Source: Spirosoma oryzae (GTDB taxonomy: Bacteria; Bacteroidota; Bacteroidia; Cytophagales; Spirosomataceae). From it: a stretch of DNA of 64,000 nucleotides. The position numbers were made by a program, and so were the translations under genes. The notes under the pieces are model-generated. The model did no database searches. It was given only the letters and a program-made list of their open reading frames with translations, and was not told the origin of the DNA. This document shows, piece after piece, positions 57,196 to 64,000 of the stretch (positions are counted from its first letter, which is position 1; the number at the start of each line of letters is the position of its first letter). The DNA lies in the NCBI RefSeq assembly GCF_003002825.1, contig NZ_PVTE01000024.1, positions 29,461 through 93,460 on the forward strand, read 5' to 3'.

Positions 57196-57789
57196 TCAAG
57201 CAAACAGACGAACAGGTAGAGCGGCGCGCAATTGCGTCATAGCCCGGTATAGAAAATTGGCAACGGTTTGTTTTTCAACAGCCATCACTTGGGCGATATC
57301 GTCGTTGTTCAGTCCTTCATAAAATTTAAGAAAGACTACTTCCTGCTGCCGCTTCGGCAACTGATCGACCGCCTGCCGGAGACTCTGCTCGGTCGACATC
57401 AGCATTTCATCAGCAATCCATTTGTGATCGACTGTTAACTCATCGGTGGCGACGGTTTCCCACTCCAGCATTTCGGCGGTGACGACTGGACGAGCTGCTT
57501 CACGGCGCATTCGACGGAATAAATTGTTGCGAAACGCCTTGATCAGGTAGATCGTTACATAAGGTGTTTCAACAATGGCGGCCCGCCGGTTCCAGAGTTC
57601 AAGAAACAGATCCTGGATGCAGTCCTTTATTAAGTCACGGTCTTTGGTAAACCGAGTCGCATAGTTAAACAACACTCTGTACCTAGCCTGAACTAATTGG
57701 TCGAAAGCCTTCTCATCATCCGCTTTGAATCGAATCCAAAGCTGGGCCATTCGTTGTTCATCTACAGGAACTGGCTGTGCACTCGTCAT
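57196..57789 (-). CDS. ECF sigma factor (FecI-like)
   Basis: About 197 residues from MTSAQPVPVD (ATG ending at 57789). The frame reaches 57834 but the extra residues carry no sigma homology. Region 2 reads FDQLVQARYRVLFNYATRFT and DLIKDCIQDLFLELWNRR. Region 4 reads LPKRQQEVVFLKFYEGLNND and IAQVMAVEKQTVANFLYRAM, its helix-turn-helix. Paired with FecR and an STN-bearing SusC, it probably switches on the SusC/SusD genes when substrate is sensed at the surface. It is divergent from the LacI gene. Confidence 0.93.
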   Translation of the reverse strand: MTSAQPVPVDEQRMAQLWIRFKADDEKAFDQLVQARYRVLFNYATRFTKDRDLIKDCIQDLFLELWNRRAAIVETPYVTIYLIKAFRNNLFRRMRREAARPVVTAEMLEWETVATDELTVDHKWIADEMLMSTEQSLRQAVDQLPKRQQEVVFLKFYEGLNNDDIAQVMAVEKQTVANFLYRAMTQLRAALPVRLFA

Positions 57790-58212
57790 AGGTAGTAGGT
57801 CTGAAATAGTAATGAGTACTCGGGTACTTCTCACTCAATGTAGATTGCTCAGCGTTACATTACCGCTCTTGATGACCGCTGCTGGCTACATGGCTTTCAC
57901 GGTAAAATTCAATTTAATTAGAGGCATTTTCGCGGGTTGGGTCCAGACGATCAGTATGCATTTTGTGCCTTAACTGAATATATTCTACTAAAATATAGCA
58001 TAAATGCAAGATGTCAAGTAAAAACAAAGGATCATTCAGCTTAAAAACAGAAACAGGTTATGCAAACGTTTCCGGGAACGTTTGCATAATGTCATTATGC
58101 CTGAAAAATTGTTAAATTTTTTTAGGTAGATTGCTTCGTCAAGTGCTCCTTCGGTTATGGAGTCTGCAGCGTTTATTCTGCAAAAAATTATATTTCTAAC
58201 TGCTGGCTAAAA
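57790..58212. other. Divergent control region, sigma / LacI regulator
   Basis: 423 bp without a supported gene. It holds the palindrome at 58058-58089. An AT-rich segment with an ATTTTTTTAGG run at about 58110-58125, between the palindrome and the LacI start, may be part of its promoter. Confidence 0.5.
58058..58089. promoter_or_regulatory. Palindromic candidate operator of the LacI-type regulator
   Basis: A 32-bp palindrome with outer arms TTATGCAAACGTT / AACGTTTGCATAA (13 of 13 paired) and a central TCCGGG with one mismatch pair. LacI-family sites typically are even palindromes with a CG centre and an AACGTT-like half. It lies 123 bp upstream of the LacI start and 268 bp upstream of the sigma start, so it could serve autoregulation, sigma control, or both. 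Confidence 0.75.
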
Positions 58213-59244
58213 ATGAAACGTGTACCGGTTACCATTAAAGACATTGCGCGGCAATTAGGAATATCCATTTCTACTGTTTCACGGGCTTTACGTGATATGC
58301 CGGAAATTCATCCCGATACGCGTAAAGCTGTGATCCGATTGGCGGAAGAGCTGGATTATCAGCCAAATCAACTAGCTAAGAATTTAGTAAAAAGCCGCAC
58401 GAAGACAATTGGAGTTATCTTCCCCAACCTCTCCTACCATTACTTCTCAGCTATGCTTAATAACTTGGAAGAAGCGGTTATGCAAGCGGGTTACAGCGTT
58501 TTAGTGGCTCAAACAAATGAGTCGTATGTGCGCGAAACTATTAGTATTCAGAACCTGCTACGCAGCCAAGTTGAGGGGCTTGTCCTTTCGCTTTCCCGAG
58601 ATACAGCCGATTTTGAACATGTCGAACGGCTGGTTAGAAAGGGGGTACCAATTGTATTGGTCGACCGCACAGCTGATATAGCGTCGGTCTCCAAAGTTAC
58701 GGTCGACAATCGGGCGGCGGCTTTCAAGGCGACGGAGCATTTAATTGGGCAGGGTTGCCAGCGAATTGGCTTTCTGGCAGGGCCGCCCCAGCTGTCGCTA
58801 AGCCAGGAACGGGTGGATGGATACTTAGCAGCCGCTGCTCAGTACAACGCCGTGGCGGGTAATCAATATATTCGTCATTGCGATTATACGAACGAAAACA
58901 CGATTCTACAGACCCTGGCGCTGATGAGTTTACCGTATCCACCTGACGGCATTGTTGCCATAAGTGACCGGATTGCTTATCCAGCCCTGTATGCTATTCA
59001 ACAAAAAGGCTTGTCTATTCCCAAAGACGTTGCGGTCGTTAGCTTCAATAATGAACCTGTTTCTGCGTACGTTTCGCCTACGTTGAGTAGTATCAACCAA
59101 CCCATCACGGAAATGGCAACGGAAACGGTTCGTTTGCTATTACGTCAGATCGAAGCGCCGGAAGTACTGCCTTTCGAGACCAAAGTATTTGATACCCAGC
59201 TTATCATTCGTGAATCATCACTACGGAATCGACTTGATTATTGA
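58213..59244 (+). CDS. LacI-family transcriptional regulator
   Basis: 343 residues. The LacI helix-turn-helix occupies about 7-30 (TIKDIARQLGISISTVSRAL), with the hinge helix NQLAKNLVKSRT at about 52-63. The periplasmic-binding-like effector domain runs to the end: TIGVIFPNLSYHYFSAML, GLVLSLSRDTADF, PIVLVDRTADIASVSKVTVD, GIVAISDRIAYPALYAIQQK and VAVVSFNNEPVSAYVSP. It should bind a sugar ligand and regulate by operator release. The palindrome at 58058-58089 is the best candidate site. Its position next to sigma/FecR/SusC suggests a second, cytoplasmic control layer on the polysaccharide locus. Confidence 0.95.
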   Translation: MKRVPVTIKDIARQLGISISTVSRALRDMPEIHPDTRKAVIRLAEELDYQPNQLAKNLVKSRTKTIGVIFPNLSYHYFSAMLNNLEEAVMQAGYSVLVAQTNESYVRETISIQNLLRSQVEGLVLSLSRDTADFEHVERLVRKGVPIVLVDRTADIASVSKVTVDNRAAAFKATEHLIGQGCQRIGFLAGPPQLSLSQERVDGYLAAAAQYNAVAGNQYIRHCDYTNENTILQTLALMSLPYPPDGIVAISDRIAYPALYAIQQKGLSIPKDVAVVSFNNEPVSAYVSPTLSSINQPITEMATETVRLLLRQIEAPEVLPFETKVFDTQLIIRESSLRNRLDY

Positions 59245-60126
59245 TGACCGCTACCTACTAGATCGGACAGTCGTGGCTTGCTCATAAATGTAGTGAACCC
59301 TTAGAAGACAAGTGTCAAGAGAATCTGTGAATTGCTGGCTATTAGCAAGCCGATGCTATACGTCTATGTACGAAGTAGCCAGTTGAAAGACTAGTTGAAC
59401 TTCTGCTGACGAGCCTATCGATACTTTTTTGTGGTAACCCCATACGCCGCTGAACATTACGAAGGTCTGTTGCAACTTGGCTTTACGAAGTCATCTGAGC
59501 GCCTGTATTTTTGTACGTACAAAATCATTACGGGTCTACTTAATCTACAGATCGGAAGTTTTCACATCGACATCTTTAAGGTGCCCCGTACCAAGACCAG
59601 TGATCTGACCTATATGCTTGAGATCGTTGATTACTATCATCGATGAACTAGGAATAAAGAAGGGCTATTTTCCGGTTGCTTCGGCTGTCCGACTGGACGG
59701 CCGCGCCACGGTGGCCCCGTTTTGGACCCAAGGCCCTGATATATGTTCGCTACTTAATGGAACGTTTCGTACGAATGTGCCCCCCCATGCCTGAGCGGAC
59801 CAACTAAAAACAATCTTTCATATTGCTGCGGTCGTACTGGGCGAAAAATCGCAAGAAATATCGCATAATCGTTTACCAGTTCTTTACTGGTCTTACGTGG
59901 CGGATTTAACCCTAAATGTGTTAGCTACCTCAATTTGGGGTGGTCGGGTTTGAGCGAACGGTCTCTTGTTAATTTTGAGAGATATGTTTAGATTCAAATT
60001 GAACCGGACAGTAGCACTGTGAGCTGGAGTGCTTCCGCACCGGATTATAATAGTTATCGATATAGTTGCCGATCTCGGTGCGAACATCAGCTAAACTCAA
60101 AAATACACCGGTTTCCAGCACTTATA
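59245..60126. other. Region between the LacI gene and the CRISPR array
   Basis: 882 bp with no firm gene. It contains the doubtful coding fragments at 59410-59794 and, next to the array, sequence with no recognisable feature. As the leader-distal flank it shows no AT-rich leader character. Confidence 0.45.
59410..59794 (+). pseudogene. Unrecognised coding remnant in two frames
   Basis: A frame open from 59410 reads AAEHYEGLLQLGFTKSSERL and ends at TGA after IVDYYHR. The next frame, overlapping at 59639, reads IDELGIKKGYFPVASAVRL to a stop at 59792-59794. The two join at the same point and both look protein-like, so this may be a frameshifted remnant of one small gene. No family was recognised and no intact start (only GTG at 59431) was found. 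Confidence 0.3.
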
Positions 60127-63100
60127 CTTTCAATACCCGGAGGTGCGATTGATACGGCCCTACTGGTGACCAACAACGTGGGTGCGCCCAACTTTCAATA
60201 CCCGAAGGTCCGATTGATACTGACTCAAAGCCAGAAAAGCCACTCAGGGCGTTTTTCCGCCTTTCAATACCCGAAGGTCCGATTGATACGAGTCTGCTGG
60301 CCGTCCCGGCCGGTGCCCTGATTTTCTTTCAATACCCGAAGGTCCGATTGATACCGTTGGGCCGGTCGCCGTAGGCATCACTGGCGTCGCCTTTCAATAC
60401 CCGAAGGTCCGATTGATACGCAAATAGGAGGCCTGGTTGCCGCCATCGAGGTAATACCTTTCAATACCCGAAGGTCCGATTGATACGGACAGTCGCTCTG
60501 GCGCATGGGTCTGGAAGGCAGCTTTCAATACCCGAAGGTCCGATTGATACGACGCCCATCGTGGACTTTCTGGCTAACGCCCGCACGCTTTCAATACCCG
60601 AAGGTCCGATTGATACACGTAGGCCTGGGCGGCTTCCTTGCGCCGGTTGGTGGCTTTCAATACCCGAAGGTCCGATTGATACTCCACACCGAAACGGACA
60701 GTCCCAGCATGAACTGCTTTCAATACCCGAAGGTCCGATTGATACCCGTGACCGACAGCTACTGGCAAAAGACACGTTGATAGCTTTCAATACCCGAAGG
60801 TCCGATTGATACATAATCCCCCCTAACCCGCCTAGCCCGGCTCAACAACCTTTCAATACCCGAAGGTCCGATTGATACAAGGGGGCGAGCGCGAAGAGTT
60901 GTGATAGTGTACCTTCTTTCAATACCCGAAGGTCCGATTGATACGGTCGCCTGCTGCTTCAGGGTGGGCGCGTAGTAGATCTTTCAATACCCGAAGGTCC
61001 GATTGATACGCCGCATGGGTTGCCCCTTATTCTTACGGTGCTCATCTTTCAATACCCGAAGGTCCGATTGATACATGGCCGGCAAGTTCGCCAAGATCGT
61101 CAGCATCATTCGCTTTCAATACCCGAAGGTCCGATTGATACCCACGAATCGACCCCGTGATGGTCCGCATATCAGTGAGCTTTCAATACCCGAAGGTCCG
61201 ATTGATACCCATCGTAATGGCGTTTAACCCGTACGTTTGCCCACTTCCTTTCAATACCCGAAGGTCCGATTGATACTCGCGGCCGGGGCGTCACTGGTAT
61301 CGATTCTCAACAACTTTCAATACCCGAAGGTCCGATTGATACTCACCACACCAACACGGCCCCCCTCAGCCGGGAACAGCTTTCAATACCCGAAGGTCCG
61401 ATTGATACTCGGATCTGGAAAGTCGCTACCTGACTTACCCGTTCGCTTTCAATACCCGAAGGTCCGATTGATACCGTGGTCTTCGTCAGACGCATGGCCG
61501 CATAATCCTCCTTTCAATACCCGAAGGTCCGATTGATACCACGCGCAATTCGACAGGCGCTACCCGTGTCAATGCGTCTTTCAATACCCGAAGGTCCGAT
61601 TGATACTTCGATATGAGTAGCGGCGCAACAATGCCTTGTCCAACTTTCAATACCCGAAGGTCCGATTAATACCATGGGAACGATTAGGTATAAAACCAAG
61701 AGTTTTACCTTTCAATACCCGAAGGTCCGATTGATACTCTGGCTGGCCTGCACCCGTACCCGCATACTCGTGTCTTTCAATACCCGAAGGTCCGATTGAT
61801 ACTAGATCCGTTCCAGTTGAAAGTGTATCAGCTCTACCTTTCAATACCCGAAGGTCCGATTGATACGGGCGTCACGCGCCAGAATAAGTAGTCAGCAAAC
61901 GGGCTTTCAATACCCGAAGGTCCGATTGATACCCGGAAACGTAAATGACGGTAGGGGGGCGACAAATAGCTTTCAATACCCGAAGGTCCGATTGATACCT
62001 AGCCGCGATAACAAAATCAATTGGAAATGCCCCCTTTCAATACCCGAAGGTCCGATTGATACCCACCGGTACCGTTTCGGCACCTACACCGAAACGATCT
62101 CTTTCAATACCCGAAGGTCCGATTGATACATTGGAACCTGCCCCTCATCAGGCTCTGGGAACAGTGCTTTCAATACCCGAAGGTCCGATTGATACGCGAC
62201 TTGTGCAGCGGCCCTACTGGCATTTTAGCGCCTTTCAATACCCGAAGGTCCGATTGATACATCCACCGCTCGTCAATGGTCAGCTGGTAGTTCACGCTTT
62301 CAATACCCGAAGGTCCGATTGATACGCAGGAGCAACGGTCAACAACGTCCGCTCGACAATTACCTTTCAATACCCGAAGGTCCGATTGATACGTTGTGGC
62401 GTCTGTAGGCTGTACCACAACAGGTGCTGCTTTCAATACCCGAAGGTCCGATTGATACCGAACCGCTTATGCACGAACGTCGTGGCATTGGTCTCGCTTT
62501 CAATACCCGAAGGTCCGATTGATACCCCCATCGTTACCAGTTGTGATGCGTAGGGCAACCTGCTTTCAATACCCGAAGGTCCGATTGATACTCAGTCAGG
62601 TCCTGACTCGTAGGCGAGTAGTTCAGCGCTTTCAATACCCGAAGGTCCGATTGATACCCAGCGGGCGACATACGACTTGCCAACAAGCGCGAACTTTCAA
62701 TACCCGAAGGTCCGATTGATACTACGTAAGTATGGGGCCATGCCCGTTTATCGACTGCTTTCAATACCCGAAGGTCCGATTGATACCGCGAACTGACATG
62801 AGCCGATCAAACCCACCTACGCCTTTCAATACCCGAAGGTCCGATTGATACCTATAACCGACGCAATTCAGCAAGCCGAGCCTACTCCCTTTCAATACCC
62901 GAAGGTCCGATTGATACCATCGAACAGGATTTAAGTAGCTCACTGACCACTAGCTTTCAATACCCGAAGGTCCGATTGATACGTGACCATCGGAAAAAGC
63001 TACCTGGTACTGCTGGTCATCTTTCAATACCCGAAGGTCCGATTGATACTGGTGACGTTTCCTTCCAGGATGGCCGGTGTTTGAGGACTTTCAATACCCG

Positions 63101-63844
63101 AAGGTCCGATTGATACCCGACACCTTCCCGTCTTCGGCCTTCAGGTTGAACTCTTTCAATACCCGAAGGTCCGATTGATACGTACCAGTTGGATAGGTGC
63201 TCGACAATGAGCTGTTCTCCTTTCAATACCCGAAGGTCCGATTGATACGTTTCGGCCAGCAGGTGCCCGGTTTCGTAGCGTTGCAGCTTGCTTTCAATAC
63301 CCGAAGGTCCGATTGATACCCGGCTACGTAAGCGAGTGGGGGAAGAGGTCAACCTTTCAATACCCGAAGGTCCGATTGATACGCCAATATGGGTGAACGT
63401 GACACCTTCAGATGGAACAGCTTTCAATACCCGAAGGTCCGATTGATACAACAGGCTATCGAAGAAGCTTGGTACGCGACGCTATTTACTTTCAATACCC
63501 GAAGGTCCGATTGATACTGCCCCGGATCGCCGTCGGATACCCAGACAAACCACTTTCAATACCCGAAGGTCCGATTGATACCCTCCAATCGACCAGCCCC
63601 TACGTGCCAGTTACCAGCTTTCAATACCCGAAGGTCCGATTGATACGCGAACTCGGGGGATATGCTCGACTGCATGTCGGTCATCTTTCAATACCCGAAG
63701 GTCCGATTGATACCCAATCACCGATGCCATGCCTATGGTCGCCGTTTCTGCTTTCAATACCCGAAGGTCCGATTGATACTGGTTCTTTCGTCGTTGTCCA
63801 TACTTTTCATTCCACCTTTCAATACCCGAAGGTCCGATTGATAC
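60127..63844 (-). CRISPR. CRISPR array, 57 repeats and 56 spacers
   Basis: A 29-bp repeat recurs 57 times with a mean period near 66 bp. On the plus strand it begins CTTTCAATAC and ends GATTGATAC; spacers are 34-42 bp. Repeats are identical except the first (60127-60155, two substitutions in the middle) and the one at 61644-61672 (one change, GATTAATAC). Read on the minus strand it ends in ATTGAAAG, the 8-nt handle seen in some type I and III systems. A degenerate end repeat at the left also places the leader on the right, so transcription is probably leftward. The repeat core can fold as ACC-UUCG-GGU. Open frames seen across it are artefacts of the repeat. No cas gene is in the window. Confidence 0.98.
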
Positions 63845-64000
63845 CAAGGTACAAAAAAGCTGTTTTAAACGCGTAACGACCGCTTTTAAGACACAAAACA
63901 AAGGCCAAAAGTCGTCAGCCTACCGTACTGCTAAAAGGCCGGGGGGCTGACGACTTCGACAAAACGGTGAATATGCAGCGGAATCAACCTTTTCAGCAGA
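63845..64000 (-). promoter_or_regulatory. Probable CRISPR leader
   Basis: 156 bp up to the window edge, without an open gene. Next to the last repeat is an A/T-rich stretch (ACAAAAAAGCTGTTTTAAA), followed by a 12-bp inverted pair AAGTCGTCAGCC (63909-63920) and GGCTGACGACTT (63945-63956) and AAGGCC words at both sides. This fits a leader with promoter and integration signals. The inverted pair could instead be a terminator of a gene beyond 64000. Confidence 0.6.

Noticed and set aside
59893..60087. 64-codon minus-strand frame just left of the CRISPR array
   Set aside because: No homology pattern and no gene context; too short to support.
60127..60220. Left end of the array as the leader side
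   Set aside because: The degenerate repeat is at this end and the handle ATTGAAAG appears on the other strand, both pointing to a right-hand leader.
60461..63901. Many open frames repeating IPEGPIDT, QYPKVRLI and YQSDLRVLK
   Set aside because: They are translations of the CRISPR repeat in different frames and are not genes.

Overview
The window looks like a chromosome segment of a Bacteroidota bacterium, most likely a Cytophagales member close to Spirosoma and relatives. The grounds are the SusC/SusD pair, the ECF sigma/FecR (DUF4974) pair, a type IX secretion C-terminal domain, two DUF3500 lipoproteins, Wzi-like and DUF2490 outer-membrane proteins, GC content a little above 50 percent, and a general lack of Shine-Dalgarno-like sites. 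The lineage call is inference from gene content. No rRNA or tRNA gene and no intact insertion sequence was seen.

Layout. 1-819 is the start of a Na+/H+ antiporter running off the left edge. 998-11783 (all minus) is an envelope/transport cluster: two DUF3500 lipoproteins, a HupE/UreJ membrane protein, a TonB-dependent receptor that has lost its C-terminus, a fused remnant of a DUF3526 ABC permease, a Wzi-like barrel and a second TonB-dependent receptor. 12517-16310 (plus) is a VTC-domain / DUF4956 / DUF2490 / DUF4353 cluster whose VTC gene has an in-frame stop. 16618-18945 holds a serine hydrolase and a GH88 hydrolase. 19014-24388 is a patchy region: HxlR and SDR pseudogenes, a bestrophin-like channel, an AraC regulator, two intact SDRs and a small membrane protein.

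24977-57789 is a large polysaccharide-utilisation region, nearly all on the minus strand. It encodes an ECF sigma factor, a FecR anti-sigma factor, SusC, SusD, an 1887-residue alginate-lyase-like secreted protein, GH127, two GH97, a GH28-like beta-helix protein, two GH43-type proteins, a heparinase II/III-like lyase, a CE15-type esterase and an uncharacterised alpha/beta hydrolase. It is interrupted by a plus-strand AraC regulator with an MBL-fold hydrolase, and by a Fic pseudogene. A LacI-type regulator (58213-59244) lies divergently upstream with a 32-bp palindromic candidate operator. Lyases, an unsaturated-glucuronyl hydrolase type, a glucuronoyl-esterase type and arabinofuranosidase types together point to an acidic, arabinose-bearing plant polysaccharide (pectin or glucuronoxylan side chains). 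The substrate is inferred, not shown.

60127-63844 is a CRISPR array of 57 repeats (29 bp) and 56 spacers, probably transcribed leftwards from a leader at 63845-64000. No cas gene is in the window. The 3' handle ATTGAAAG and a built-in C(UUCG)G loop are its notable features. Gene decay is frequent: six genes carry stops, frameshifts or deletions. That may be real pseudogenisation or, in part, sequencing error.
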